In this document: piece by piece, positions 54,135 to 63,391 of the stretch
Numbering within the stretch: the stretch's first letter is position 1
How the letters are laid out: each line of letters begins with the position of its first letter
Source: VXNE01 sp965217825
Lineage (GTDB): Bacteria > Pseudomonadota > Gammaproteobacteria > Pseudomonadales > Azotimanducaceae
Assembly: GCA_965217825.1 (NCBI GenBank)
Contig: OZ244571.1
Span: 124,001 to 188,000 of the forward strand
DNA length: 64,000 nt
Direction of reading: 5' to 3'
Program-made: the position numbers and the translations under genes
Notes under the pieces: generated by a model
Told to the model about the DNA's origin: nothing
The model's input: only the letters and a program-made list of their open reading frames with translations
Databases searched by the model: none

Positions 54135-56000
54135 TCAGCGCTCGGAAGGCGCGTCGCCAATGGTGTGCAGGCTCCGGTAAGGATCCGCGCGCAGAACGGC
54201 GACCATCTCTTCGGCGGGCATCGGGCGGCCGAACAGAAACCCCTGCGCTTCCAGGCAGCCATGCTCGCGCAGGTAGGCAACTTGTCGCTGGTTTTCCACA
54301 CCCTCCGCGATAAGGTCGAGGCGCAATCCGCGCGCGATCCCGGCGATTGCCTCCACGATGTTCGCGTTTGTGTTGTCGCCCTGAATGCCGCCAACAAAGC
54401 GGTGATCGAGCTTCAACGCGTCGATGGGAAAGCGGCGCAGATGGCTCAATGACGAGTATCCCGCACCAAAGTCGTCGATAACGATGCGCACGCCGCGTCG
54501 GCGCAGGTAGTCGAGTTTCGGCACCGCCGCCTCAATGTCGCGCGTCAGCGTCTCCTCCGTGATTTCGAGCGCCAAGGCGTGGGGCGGCAATCCGCTATCC
54601 CCGAGAAGTTCGTCGATGTGCTGCACGAAGTCTCCCCCCTCGATCTGTTGTGGAGATGCGTTTACCGAGAGGCAGGGTTTGAATCCTTCCGCGCGCCAGC
54701 GGGCCGCGTCCTCGAACGCGCGGCGCTGCACCCACTCGTCTATCTGGGCGATGAGCCCGGTCTCCTCGGCGACCGGCAAGAATTCGTTCGCCTCGACGAT
54801 GCCTCCCGGCGAGCCTCCCGGAGAACCCCACGGCGTGCGGGCCGTCCGGCGCGCCTCCCTACGAGCCCATCGCGCCAACGCTTCGACGCCCACGATAGTG
54901 CCGCTTTCGAGATGCACCCGCGGTTGGTAGTACACGGACAGGGCGTCCTCGGCCAATGCCGCGCGCAATTCGCGTTCCAGCCTGATACGCCTGGACAGCC
55001 GCCGGTTCATCGCTTCGGCGAAGAAACGATAGCCGTGTCCGCCGCGGTTCTTGACGTGGTACATGGCGATGTCGGCGCTCTGGACCAGCGCTTCGGCCGT
55101 GCCGCCCGCCTCGGGGTACATGGCGACACCGATACTTGCGCTCGCGTTGAACTCGTGCCCATCGACAATGAACGGATCGCGAATACGTTTCGCGACTCTG
55201 CGCACGACGACATCCGCATCGCGCCGTGCGCCGACATCCGGCAACAGCAGCGCAAACTCGTCGCCGCCGAAACGGGAAATCGTGTCGCCTTGCCCCAGGC
55301 ACCCCTGGAGTCGTTTGGCCACCGCCTGCAGGACCCGATCGCCCACCGTATGCCCGTATTGATCGTTGACCAGCTTGAATCGGTCGAGATCTAGAAACAT
55401 CACCGCCAGGTGCCGGCCGCCGCGACGCGCCTGCGCTACCGCCAGGTCGAGGCGGTCGTTCAGCAACACGCGGTTCGGCAAGTGTGTGAGCCAGTCGTGG
55501 TGCGCGCGAAAATCGAGTGATCGCTGCGCTTCCCGACGCTCCGAAATATCCCGTGCGGTGGCATAGGTTCCGGCGAAGCCGCCGTTGGCCGCGCCGTCGA
55601 GATGCGCCACCTTGATCTCCGTCCAGACCGTGGTCGACTGCGCGGGTCGCGGGCTGGCTCTGCTCGGATGCAGGCGCAACCTGAGTTCGGCTTCGTGGAC
55701 GCCGTCGGAGTGTTCCCGAAACAGGTTGCGCGCCAACTCCAGGTCCTCTTCGAGCACGATGCGCGAGTAGTGCTCGCCGAGCAGCGCATCCTTGCCGTAG
55801 CCGAGCAGGCGCTTCACGGTATCGTTGATGAAGAGGAATCGGCCATCGGCGCCAAGCAGGAACACCAGGTCGGGGGAACGGTCGAGCATGATCCGGTGCA
55901 GCATTTCGGCATGGCTGCCCCAGTTGAGATTCTTCGCGTTTCGCGGCGGCTTGCCGGAGGCGAGAAAGTCGCGTATTCGGTCGGAAGCGTTTTCGCTCAT
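54135..56000 (-). CDS. PAS-GGDEF-EAL bifunctional c-di-GMP protein
   Basis: The protein has 621 residues. A PAS domain (about 30-145; SPDLVFLLGADGRFLFINDT) is followed by a GGDEF domain with an intact FGGDEFALLLP (about residue 243) and an EAL domain with VGVEALARWARRE (about 370), SVNASPQQIEGGDFVQHIDE and IDDFGAGYSSLSHLRRFPID. Both catalytic motifs look intact, so it may make or degrade c-di-GMP. No transmembrane region is present, so it is cytoplasmic. A short GSPGG repeat lies inside the EAL domain. Confidence 0.93.
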   Translation of the reverse strand: MSENASDRIRDFLASGKPPRNAKNLNWGSHAEMLHRIMLDRSPDLVFLLGADGRFLFINDTVKRLLGYGKDALLGEHYSRIVLEEDLELARNLFREHSDGVHEAELRLRLHPSRASPRPAQSTTVWTEIKVAHLDGAANGGFAGTYATARDISERREAQRSLDFRAHHDWLTHLPNRVLLNDRLDLAVAQARRGGRHLAVMFLDLDRFKLVNDQYGHTVGDRVLQAVAKRLQGCLGQGDTISRFGGDEFALLLPDVGARRDADVVVRRVAKRIRDPFIVDGHEFNASASIGVAMYPEAGGTAEALVQSADIAMYHVKNRGGHGYRFFAEAMNRRLSRRIRLERELRAALAEDALSVYYQPRVHLESGTIVGVEALARWARREARRTARTPWGSPGGSPGGIVEANEFLPVAEETGLIAQIDEWVQRRAFEDAARWRAEGFKPCLSVNASPQQIEGGDFVQHIDELLGDSGLPPHALALEITEETLTRDIEAAVPKLDYLRRRGVRIVIDDFGAGYSSLSHLRRFPIDALKLDHRFVGGIQGDNTNANIVEAIAGIARGLRLDLIAEGVENQRQVAYLREHGCLEAQGFLFGRPMPAEEMVAVLRADPYRSLHTIGDAPSER

Positions 56001-56120
56001 GACTAACCGGACGCAGTACGAATGCGCAAAATACCGGTCAGCGGCTCACTTTTCCAGTGTTCGCGGCCGGTTCCGCCAAACCCCCGGTTTAGACCAAGCC
56101 GTTTATTCGATGACCCGGTG

Positions 56121-56795
56121 TCAGTCGAACAAGTCATATACACGGCTCAGCGCGGACAGCGCCAACACATGGCGCAGGCGTCCGTCCGCCATGGCCTGTT
56201 TCATCTCTTCGAGCGTAGCCAATCGCACGGCAATGGCCTCGCCCGCGCCCGGGTCCGGCGCGGCGACGCGCTCCACCCCGGTGGCAAGAAAATGATGACA
56301 AAGGTGGCCATGAATGGCGGGATTGGGTTCCACCGCGCCCAGCGACCGCCATGTGCCGCCGCCGTATCCCGTTTCCTCGAGCAGTTCGCGCTGCGCGGCT
56401 TCGAGCGGGGTCTCGCCGGCATCCACCATGCCGCCGGGCGTTTCCAGGGTGCATGCGCCGACGCCGAAACGGAACTGCTCAACCATGACGGACTGTCCGG
56501 AGGACGTCAGCGCTACGCAGTTCACCCAGTCCACGGACTCCAGCACGAGCCGTTTCAGCGTGCGGCGTCCGCTGGGATGGCGCATCCAGTCGTAACGCAC
56601 GCGCAGGAGACCGAGGTCCGGGCCCGGCTCGGAGGACACGCGGTCCCATATCAGTGCCCCACAGTCGGCGCCTTCGGCTCCGGTCTTTCTCTTGCGAGGG
56701 GTATCCCCTCCCGCACTTTCTGTAGCGAGGGACACCCTCGCGCACCCGGGGCTGAAGGCTCCGGCCCGTCCCCGCTTGTCGTTTTCGTCCGGCAT
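56121..56795 (-). CDS. Nudix hydrolase carrying an in-frame repeat insertion
   Basis: The protein has 224 residues. Its ATG shares one base with the TGA of the lipocalin-like gene (TGATG). The Nudix box GGMVDAGETPLEAAQRELLE continues ETGYGGG, matching Gx5Ex7REUxEExGU. The fold fits ADP-ribose/NDP-sugar pyrophosphatases. Residues of about 5-48 (RGRAGAFSPG, then AEGADCGAL) are encoded by palindromic repeat copy A and look inserted before the domain. The substrate is unknown. It is the last gene of the Att-like operon. Confidence 0.85.
   Translation of the reverse strand: MPDENDKRGRAGAFSPGCARVSLATESAGGDTPRKRKTGAEGADCGALIWDRVSSEPGPDLGLLRVRYDWMRHPSGRRTLKRLVLESVDWVNCVALTSSGQSVMVEQFRFGVGACTLETPGGMVDAGETPLEAAQRELLEETGYGGGTWRSLGAVEPNPAIHGHLCHHFLATGVERVAAPDPGAGEAIAVRLATLEEMKQAMADGRLRHVLALSALSRVYDLFD
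56654..56781 (-). repeat. Palindromic repeat family, copy A (inside Nudix gene)
   Basis: The ends pair: GTGCCCCACAGTCGGCGCCT at one side and GGCCCGTCCCCGCTTGTCG at the other. It shares the outer sequence with copy B and the GGAGCCTTCAGCC segment with copy C. It is read in frame, giving RGRAGAFSPG and AEGADCGAL. Confidence 0.75.
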
Positions 56796-57931
56796 CAGTA
56801 CCCCGTCAATTCCATGTAGCCTCTTCCCAGGTCCCGGGCCATGGGGTCCGAAACCCGAACCAGCCCCTCCCAATAGCGAATTGAAGTATCCATGACCTGG
56901 TCCTTGATCGCCGCGTCGACGACGAACATCTCATCCCCGACCGCGAGCCGCCAGCGAATCGGCCAACGCGTCCCGGCATCGTCGCGCCAGACTCGCTCGG
57001 GGGAAAGCGCAAAATCGGCGCTTGCCAGCGTCCGCACGCTGCCGTCGGGCGATACGAGGATGCCCTGATCGTAGGCGCCACGCTCGCCGTCGCGGCGCCG
57101 GATCTGGAACAGCATGAGACTGCGGCCATCGTCAAACTGCAGCGCGAACCAGTCCCAGCCGATTTGCTCGGCACCAAGACCGCTGGTACTCCACTCCCGA
57201 TCAAACCAGCCGCGGCCCGCGACCTCGACTTCCCGATCACCGGTTCGAAGCGTTCCTTCGATGGCGATGCGCGGTACCGAATAGTAGTAGGACCCGGCGC
57301 CAGGGCCCTTCGCCGACAATCCCCGATCTCCCTGCGGCACCGGCGCGCGCGTATCGCGCAAGATAAGGTCGACGCGGAACGTCTCGGCCTGCGCTCGAAG
57401 ACGCATGGGCCAGGTTGTCGCGCCGGTCGATTCGAGACGCCAGCCTTCGATCCACGCGGCGAATGGGGCCGCCCGCACCCCGGCGAGCCGGGGATGGCCG
57501 CGCGCGAACCGTTCCGCTTCGTCATGATGTTCGCGTTCGACATCCGTCAGCGCGAAATGGCCGAGGTATACCTGCGCCGAGCGCCAGGGTCCCTCACCCT
57601 TGTGGCCAGCCACCGCCCGGCGAAAGAGCGTGAATTGCACACCGTATTCGTCCCCGCCGGCCGCGTCTTCGAGGGCGGCGGTGAGATACCACCACTCCTG
57701 GCGAAAACGCGGATGGGCACCGTGGTCGCGGGGAAATTCGAAGGGCCGCACACTGTCGGCAGTGCGGAATCCCGCCGCTGACGGCGCGCCGAGGAGCGTC
57801 GCGACACGCAGGCTTCCCGTATGAGCCGCGCCATTCGGGTCCTCGCAGCCAGAAAGGGCAAGCAGAACCGCCAGCGCACATAGTGCCGCCATGCCTCGCG
57901 AGCGCCAGGGGCCTGGGCTAGAGGAGCGCAT
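56795..57931 (-). CDS. AttH/CrtC-like lipocalin-type lipoprotein
   Basis: The protein has 378 residues from the ATG at 57931; a second ATG at 57892 is possible. The lipobox VLLALSGCED follows a hydrophobic stretch, so it is a lipoprotein. FRQEWWYLTAALEDAAGGDE, GVQFTLFRRAV and the later GRGWFDREWSTSG and IGWDWFALQFDDGRSLMLFQ match the hydroxyneurosporene synthase/AttH family. Encoded with an ABC ATPase and permease, it is the expected AttH component of an AttEFGH-type exporter. The gene start overlaps the permease end by 14 nt. Confidence 0.88.
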   Translation of the reverse strand: MRSSSPGPWRSRGMAALCALAVLLALSGCEDPNGAAHTGSLRVATLLGAPSAAGFRTADSVRPFEFPRDHGAHPRFRQEWWYLTAALEDAAGGDEYGVQFTLFRRAVAGHKGEGPWRSAQVYLGHFALTDVEREHHDEAERFARGHPRLAGVRAAPFAAWIEGWRLESTGATTWPMRLRAQAETFRVDLILRDTRAPVPQGDRGLSAKGPGAGSYYYSVPRIAIEGTLRTGDREVEVAGRGWFDREWSTSGLGAEQIGWDWFALQFDDGRSLMLFQIRRRDGERGAYDQGILVSPDGSVRTLASADFALSPERVWRDDAGTRWPIRWRLAVGDEMFVVDAAIKDQVMDTSIRYWEGLVRVSDPMARDLGRGYMELTGY

Positions 57932-60398
57932 GTTCGGGAGCGCCTCCAAGTGTCCTGACGCCGCGCCAGATCGGAACCAACCCCGCCAGCAATGCGGCCG
58001 CGATGCCAAGCAACATCGGCGTGACAAGTGCCGAAACATCGATGCCGAACGAGATCGACCAGCCGAACGCGCGTGGATTGACCTCGGCGCATAGCACGTA
58101 CGCGATCGCGAGACCGAGGGGCGCTGCGGCCACTGCCGCCACGACGCCGATCAACAGATTCTGTTGCACCGCGAGGCCGGCGATCGACAACCTGGAAACG
58201 CCCGCGGCGTAGAGCAACCGATGGATATCGCGGGCTCGCAGCACGAGCGCCGACAACGCGTTATAGAGTCCAGCGACGGCAACGACAAGCGCGATGATCG
58301 TAAGACTTTCGGCCACTTCGAATGTCCGGTCGAACGCCGCCTGCGCCAACTCCCGCAGTTGCGCCTGGTCGCGCACGTGCGCATTGGGATAGCGTTGCGC
58401 GATCGCGCGTTGCAAAGCGCCAGTATCCGCCTCGGCCGTCAATACGGATGTTCGGTCGATGGCGATTCCATCCAGGATCGGCACCAGGTTTCCGAAGGTA
58501 CCGACCAGGCGTGGCGACGGTGCACCGTAGTCGCTGAACACATGGGCGATGCTGACGCGTCGTGTACCGCGCGGGCCGTCTATCTGAATGCTGTCGCCGG
58601 CCGCCAGACCGTGCGCGAGCGCGCCGGATTCGCTCAGGAGCACGTTCCCCTCGAGTGCCCCACAGCCGGCGCCTTCGGCTTCGCCTGTGGCCCGGCCCCG
58701 CTCGTCGACCATGGAACAACCGCCCCCGGTCGCTAACGCTCCCCCGATGCGTTTGTTCCATGCAAGTCCCCCGTCGTAGCCGTAGCGGCGGCTTTCGAGC
58801 GCATCGCCGATGGAGAGGGTGACGGCGATGGGGCGTCCGTTCAGCAACGCCTCGGTTCTACCGTAGGAACGCACGTCGGTCACCCCGGGCAGACGCCGCA
58901 GCCATTGCGTATCAACCTGTTGCTCACTTTCGATGTAGACGGCGGGCCAAAGCCGCTGATCGAGCATCTTGTAGAAGTCCTCGCGGAAGTTCTCGACCTG
59001 TACGCCCATGCCGATGGCGGCGGCGATGGCGATGGACAAGGCGCTCGCAGCGATATCGATCTCGCCCAGCAGCGCCGCGAACCTCCTGAAGTTCGCTCTC
59101 ACCAGAACGTTGACCCGATCCATGCGAGCCGTGAGCGCGCGCCGCAAAGCGGCGGCGATGCACGGCATCAACAGGGCGAACTGGAACACGCACAACGCAA
59201 AGATCAGACCAAACGCCGCAGCGAGGGTGTCCGATATCGCCGCAATAACAAGGAGTGCCGCCGCGAGACCGGCGACGATCCAACGCGGGCCGCCCACTCG
59301 CCCCCGCGCGGTTGCTTGCCGGGTGGCCGCGAGGGCACCGATAACGCCCGCGCCGACGCCGCCGAGAATCCCCTTGGCCACCGCGATGGTGCTCAAGGCG
59401 AAGGACTCCATCGACGCGAGGTATCCCGCCAGCGCGGCGCCAAGGAGCGTTCCGATCAGGGCCCCGGCCAATCCGATCAGGGCCCCTTCGGCAACGAACA
59501 GCAACCCGAGCGTCCCCGAACCGACGCCGATGGCGGCCAACCGCTCTCGCTCCCGCCGTCTCCGCGCGATGTTGGAATAGCTAGCCTGGTAGATAAGGAA
59601 GGCTGCGACGAACAGTGCGAGGATGCCCAGCGCGCCCAGATTGAACAGGATGGCGAGCGCAAAGCGGCGCGTGGGCTCCGCTTCGTCGAGGGCGCGCGCG
59701 GTCAGCCCCTGCCCGAGTTCGATGGCTGTCCCGAGGTCGAACGCCGCCGTGCTTCCGGGAAACCAGCGTTCGATGGCGGGTTCGCCCCCCCGCGCGCGGA
59801 TCAGGATGGCGCTGGGACCGGTTCGACCGAGAATTCCGAGCGCGGTGGGTATGTCGGCGAACACGATGTCTTCGGTATTCGCCGCCACTGCGACGACTTC
59901 CACCACCATATCTCCGGCACGCACGGCATCGCCCGCCGCGAGCCCAAGCGACTCGCCCGCGACGACGCCGTCACCTAGCAACATCCGGCTCGAGTCGCCC
60001 GCCGACGGCGCTTCGTCAAATGTCCCCGCTGCGCCGGGACGCCCATCGGCAAGCATGTCGACGCCCAGAACCCGCGCCGAACGTCCAGCCACCAGCGCCT
60101 GTCCCGTGATCAGCGGCGTCATCGCCTCTACGCGCGGCGCATCGCTCTGACGCCATCGATCCCGCGCGTCGAAATACGCATCCCAGGTAAGTTCCGTCCC
60201 GCGCACCATGTGGGTATAGCCCGGGATCGGCAATGCTCCCTGGACATCGAGCCCAGACTTGATGTCCTCGCTCAGCAGGTGGACCGCCACGACGGACATC
60301 GTTCCCAGCGCGGTCGCTACCACCGATGCGGCGGTCGCGCCGGGCGTCCGCGCGAGGTAGCGCAGTTGTCCTCTGATAAGCAGCAGCAAGCCCGGCAT
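57918..60398 (-). CDS. FtsX-like ABC permease (AttF/AttG-type), with in-frame repeat insertion
   Basis: The protein has 826 residues with multiple transmembrane helices in two FtsX-like blocks and large periplasmic loops. The N-terminus RGQLRYLARTPGATAASVVA and the C-terminal LVTPMLLGIAAALLAGLVPI fit the family. It should move lipid or lipoprotein-like cargo with the ATPase encoded 8 bp upstream. One periplasmic segment, AWNKRIGGALATGGGCSMVD to EAEGAGCGAL, is encoded by palindromic repeat copy B and appears to be an insertion of about 36 residues. A single permease replaces separate AttF and AttG. Confidence 0.88.
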   Translation of the reverse strand: MPGLLLLIRGQLRYLARTPGATAASVVATALGTMSVVAVHLLSEDIKSGLDVQGALPIPGYTHMVRGTELTWDAYFDARDRWRQSDAPRVEAMTPLITGQALVAGRSARVLGVDMLADGRPGAAGTFDEAPSAGDSSRMLLGDGVVAGESLGLAAGDAVRAGDMVVEVVAVAANTEDIVFADIPTALGILGRTGPSAILIRARGGEPAIERWFPGSTAAFDLGTAIELGQGLTARALDEAEPTRRFALAILFNLGALGILALFVAAFLIYQASYSNIARRRRERERLAAIGVGSGTLGLLFVAEGALIGLAGALIGTLLGAALAGYLASMESFALSTIAVAKGILGGVGAGVIGALAATRQATARGRVGGPRWIVAGLAAALLVIAAISDTLAAAFGLIFALCVFQFALLMPCIAAALRRALTARMDRVNVLVRANFRRFAALLGEIDIAASALSIAIAAAIGMGVQVENFREDFYKMLDQRLWPAVYIESEQQVDTQWLRRLPGVTDVRSYGRTEALLNGRPIAVTLSIGDALESRRYGYDGGLAWNKRIGGALATGGGCSMVDERGRATGEAEGAGCGALEGNVLLSESGALAHGLAAGDSIQIDGPRGTRRVSIAHVFSDYGAPSPRLVGTFGNLVPILDGIAIDRTSVLTAEADTGALQRAIAQRYPNAHVRDQAQLRELAQAAFDRTFEVAESLTIIALVVAVAGLYNALSALVLRARDIHRLLYAAGVSRLSIAGLAVQQNLLIGVVAAVAAAPLGLAIAYVLCAEVNPRAFGWSISFGIDVSALVTPMLLGIAAALLAGLVPIWRGVRTLGGAPEHALL
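58654..58762 (-). repeat. Palindromic repeat family, copy B plus adjoining hairpin (inside permease gene)
   Basis: 58654-58708 shares both ends with copy A (GTGCCCCACAGCCGGCGCCT and GGCCCGGCCCCGCTCGTCG). It is followed by a hairpin, CATGGAACAACCGC / GCGTTTGTTCCATG (58710-58762, 13 of 14 paired). The whole segment is read through in frame. Confidence 0.75.
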
Positions 60399-60406
60399 CT
60401 CGTGCG

Positions 60407-61117
60407 TTAGCGAAGCGCCACCACGCGGTCCGCTTGTTCGGCGATGCGCTCGTTATGCGTCGCGATGACGAGCGCCGCTCCGGCGTTGCGCACCTGGTCC
60501 CAGAGGCACTCGACGACGCGATCCGCGTTCGCCGCGTCGAGGTTTCCGGTGGGTTCATCCGCAAGCACCAGCGGCGGTGCGTGCGCCAGCGAGCGAGCGA
60601 TAGCGACCCGTTGCTGTTCGCCGCCGGAAAGCGAGTCCGGGAAGCGGCCACGCAGACCGCCCACGCCGAGTGGATCCAGGCGTTCCAGCGCTTGCGCCGA
60701 CCCGCCCCCCAGTTTGTTGAGTCGCCTCGGGAGCAGCACGTTTTCCTCGACGGTCAACGTCGGCATGAGATTGAAGAACTGAAAGATGAACCCCACGTGC
60801 TGACGTCGATAGCGTACGCGCTCGGCCTCGGAAAGCTCGTGCACGCGCAACGCCACCCGTTTGCCGTCTGCCTCGATATTCAGTCGGATCGATCCTTCCT
60901 CCGGGATCCGCAATCCACCGACGAGGTTCAGCAAGGTCGACTTGCCGCTGCCGCTCGGGCCGCACACGGCGACGATCTCGCCCGCTTCGGCGACAAAGCC
61001 GATATCGCGCAGGATCCAACGACTCGCGCCGCCATCGCGAAGGCATACGCCCACCCCTTCAACCGTCAAAACGGTCCCGACGCGACGCGCCTTCGTTTGT
61101 CTCAACCCCTCGGACAC
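60407..61117 (-). CDS. ABC transporter ATP-binding protein (LolD/AttE-like)
   Basis: The protein has 236 residues. Walker A is GPSGSGKSTLL, the signature is LSGGEQQRVAIARSLAHAPP, Walker B is LVLADEPTGNLD, the Q-loop FIFQFFNLMP and the H-loop ATHNE. The Phe-rich Q-loop and TGNLD are typical of LolD/MacB-type ATPases that drive mechanotransmission rather than import. It is the first gene of the operon with the permease, AttH-like lipoprotein and Nudix genes. The start is tentative (GTG at 61117). Confidence 0.92.
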   Translation of the reverse strand: MSEGLRQTKARRVGTVLTVEGVGVCLRDGGASRWILRDIGFVAEAGEIVAVCGPSGSGKSTLLNLVGGLRIPEEGSIRLNIEADGKRVALRVHELSEAERVRYRRQHVGFIFQFFNLMPTLTVEENVLLPRRLNKLGGGSAQALERLDPLGVGGLRGRFPDSLSGGEQQRVAIARSLAHAPPLVLADEPTGNLDAANADRVVECLWDQVRNAGAALVIATHNERIAEQADRVVALR

Positions 61118-61144
61118 ACTATAAGTCTACGTGAGGTGCATGAG

Positions 61145-61459
61145 ATGGCTCGACGACAAAGTCCAGGCGACCGAACATTCAAGTTCGTGGTGAGGCTTCC
61201 GATGAGCCTTCACGCACGCATCGCGGAAACCGCACATCGGTATCGGCGGAGTATGAACTCCGAAATCGTGGCGCGGCTGGAGCGTTCTCTGGGTGGATTG
61301 CCAGGCGATGGCGAAACGGAGATCGAGCCACCGTTCTTCCGTCACATCGAAACGACTTTCCGCCGCGACCTCTCGGATCAGGAAGACAACCTGATCAGGC
61401 TCTTCCGGCGACTGTCGCAGCGTCAACGCGATGCGCTGACGGACCTGCTTTCGGGGTAG
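61145..61459 (+). CDS. Arc-family ribbon-helix-helix DNA-binding protein
   Basis: The protein has 104 residues from the ATG at 61145, with GAGG 8 nt upstream. FKFVVRLPMSLHARIAETAH and YRRSMNSEIVARLERSL are a typical Arc/MetJ-like RHH. The C-terminal FRRDLSDQEDNLIRLFRRLS QRQRDAL region is a helical extension. It is divergent from the ABC ATPase with a 27-bp gap, so it may repress that operon (inference). Confidence 0.88.
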   Translation: MARRQSPGDRTFKFVVRLPMSLHARIAETAHRYRRSMNSEIVARLERSLGGLPGDGETEIEPPFFRHIETTFRRDLSDQEDNLIRLFRRLSQRQRDALTDLLSG

Positions 61460-61489
61460 CCCGGGAGGTCGGCGGCTGACGTCCGCGAC

Positions 61490-61975
61490 CTATGCATAGC
61501 GTTTGAAGAGGCGCTCCTGCTCGCGTTTCCAATCGCGCTCCCTGACGGCGGCGCGCTTGTCGTGCAGTTGCTTGCCCTTGGCCAGGGCAATCCGGCATTT
61601 GACCCGTTGATCCTTCCAGTACAGAGAAGTTGCGATGCACGTGAAACCTTTTTGCCTAACGGCCACCGAGATGCGCGCTATCTCCCTGGCATGGAGCAAC
61701 AGCTTGCGATCCCGCGTGGGATCCGTTTCCACATGCGTGGAAGCGCTGGAGAGCGGCGTGATGTGTGCGCCGGCGAGCCAACTTTCGCCATCCCGAACCA
61801 GAACGTATGACTCCGCGAGTTGCGCTTCTCCCGCGCGCAGGCTCTTCACCTCCCATCCGGCCAGGACCAGGCCGGCTTCGAACGTCTCGTGGAGGTGGTA
61901 GTCGAAGCGCGCCCGCCGGTTGGAAGCGATCACGCCCGGTGTTTTCTTTTCGCTTTTCGCCACGTCAGCGATCAT
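61490..61975 (-). CDS. smpB: SsrA-binding protein SmpB
   Basis: The protein has 161 residues, the standard length. VIASNRRARFDYHLHETFEA, GLVLAGWEVKSLRAGEAQLA, LHAREIARISVAVRQKGFTC and CRIALAKGKQLHDKRAAVRE match SmpB closely. It binds tmRNA and delivers it to stalled ribosomes. The ATG at 61975 is set by the family N-terminus, although the frame stays open far upstream across the transporter gene on the other strand. In many gammaproteobacteria smpB is divergent from ratA; here a transporter lies between them. Confidence 0.96.
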   Translation of the reverse strand: MIADVAKSEKKTPGVIASNRRARFDYHLHETFEAGLVLAGWEVKSLRAGEAQLAESYVLVRDGESWLAGAHITPLSSASTHVETDPTRDRKLLLHAREIARISVAVRQKGFTCIATSLYWKDQRVKCRIALAKGKQLHDKRAAVRERDWKREQERLFKRYA

Positions 61976-62014
61976 AGCGCATAATGCGTTGCCAACTGTC
62001 CGGGGTGGGGTGCA

Positions 62015-63391
62015 GTGGCCGAATCCAACGTTTCCAGACATGGCATGTGGTCCAGCCGCACCTTGTTTGTGCTGGCGGCCGTAGGGTCGGCGGTCGGACT
62101 CGGCAACATCTGGCGGTTCCCCTACATCACCGGCGAGAACGGCGGCGGCGCATTCGTCGTCGTCTACCTGGTTTGCATCGCCGCGGTTGGCATACCCGTC
62201 ATGATGGCGGAGGTCATGCTGGGTCGTCAGGGCCGCCAAAGTCCGATCAACACCATGCGCGCATTGGCGCAGCAAAGCGGAGCCGGGCGCGGTTGGTCGC
62301 TGATTGGCTGGATGGGCGCGCTGGGGGGATTTCTCATCCTGTCGTACTACTCCGTGGTGGCGGGCTGGGCGCTGTACTACGTCTACCTGCTGGCCAGCGG
62401 CACATTCGTCGGCGTCGACGGCGATGCGGCCGGAGCGGCCTTCAACGCATTCCTCGCCGACCCCTGGCTCCTGGTCGGTTTCCACACGCTGTTCATGGCG
62501 CTCACCATCTTCATCGTCGGTGGCGGCGTAGTCGCCGGTTTGGAGCGCGCGATACGCTGGTTCATGCCACTGCTGTTCGCGCTGCTCGCCGTACTGCTGG
62601 TGTACGGCGCCACCTCGGGCGGATTCGGCGCCGCGTTCAACTTCATGTTCAGTTGGAATTGGGACAAACTCACTGCCGATGGCGTGCTGGAGGCGCTCGG
62701 ACATGCGTTCTTCACGCTGAGCGTCGGCATGGGCGCCATCATGGCGTACGGCTCCTACATGCCCACCAAGGCTTCCATCCCTTCGGCGGTCGTGATGATC
62801 GGCGTTGCCGACACGTTGGTCGCGATCGCCGCCGGGCTGGCCATCTTCTCGATTGTCTTCGCGAACGGGCTTGAGCCGGGTCAGGGGCCGGGTCTGCTGT
62901 TCGTGACCGTTCCCCTCGCCTTCGGCAATATGGCGCTCGGCGTACTGTTCGGCACCCTGTTCTTCGTACTGGTCACCTTCGCGGCCCTCACTTCGGCGAT
63001 CTCCATCATCGAACCCGCCATGGCATTCACGGTGGAGAAGTACAACGCAAAGCGGTGGCACGTCGCCCTCGCGTTGGGCGTCGTGTGCTGGGTATTGGGT
63101 CTCGGCACCGTGTTTTCGTTCAACATCTGGGCCGACGTCCATGTCGTCGGCAGCTTCACGGTCTTCGACTTCTTCGACTTCGTCACGCAGAAGGTCATGC
63201 TGCCGGCGGGCGGTCTGCTGATCGCGATCTTCGCCGCCTATGTACTGCCGAAAACGGTTGTGCAAGCCCAGCTCAGGTTGCCCGGAGGCAGGCCGGTCGA
63301 AGTGCTGTGGGCAGTGCTGATAAAGGTCGCCGCGCCCCTGGGCGTGCTCACGGTGTTCGCGTATACGCTCTATCACTTCGTCATCAGCTAG
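62015..63391 (+). CDS. Sodium-dependent NSS-family transporter
   Basis: The protein has 458 residues with a GTG start and about 11-12 transmembrane helices. The N-terminal signature GSAVGLGNIWRFPYITGENG forms the unwound helix 1 with the Na and substrate sites. Members import amino acids or related amines with Na. The substrate is unassigned. Its stop codon lies inside the left end of a 168-bp inverted-repeat element. Confidence 0.92.
   Translation: MAESNVSRHGMWSSRTLFVLAAVGSAVGLGNIWRFPYITGENGGGAFVVVYLVCIAAVGIPVMMAEVMLGRQGRQSPINTMRALAQQSGAGRGWSLIGWMGALGGFLILSYYSVVAGWALYYVYLLASGTFVGVDGDAAGAAFNAFLADPWLLVGFHTLFMALTIFIVGGGVVAGLERAIRWFMPLLFALLAVLLVYGATSGGFGAAFNFMFSWNWDKLTADGVLEALGHAFFTLSVGMGAIMAYGSYMPTKASIPSAVVMIGVADTLVAIAAGLAIFSIVFANGLEPGQGPGLLFVTVPLAFGNMALGVLFGTLFFVLVTFAALTSAISIIEPAMAFTVEKYNAKRWHVALALGVVCWVLGLGTVFSFNIWADVHVVGSFTVFDFFDFVTQKVMLPAGGLLIAIFAAYVLPKTVVQAQLRLPGGRPVEVLWAVLIKVAAPLGVLTVFAYTLYHFVIS

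Noticed and set aside
61976..63376. Upstream extension of the smpB frame over the transporter
   Set aside because: SmpB has a fixed length near 160 residues; the extension is His/Arg/Asp-rich shadow sequence.
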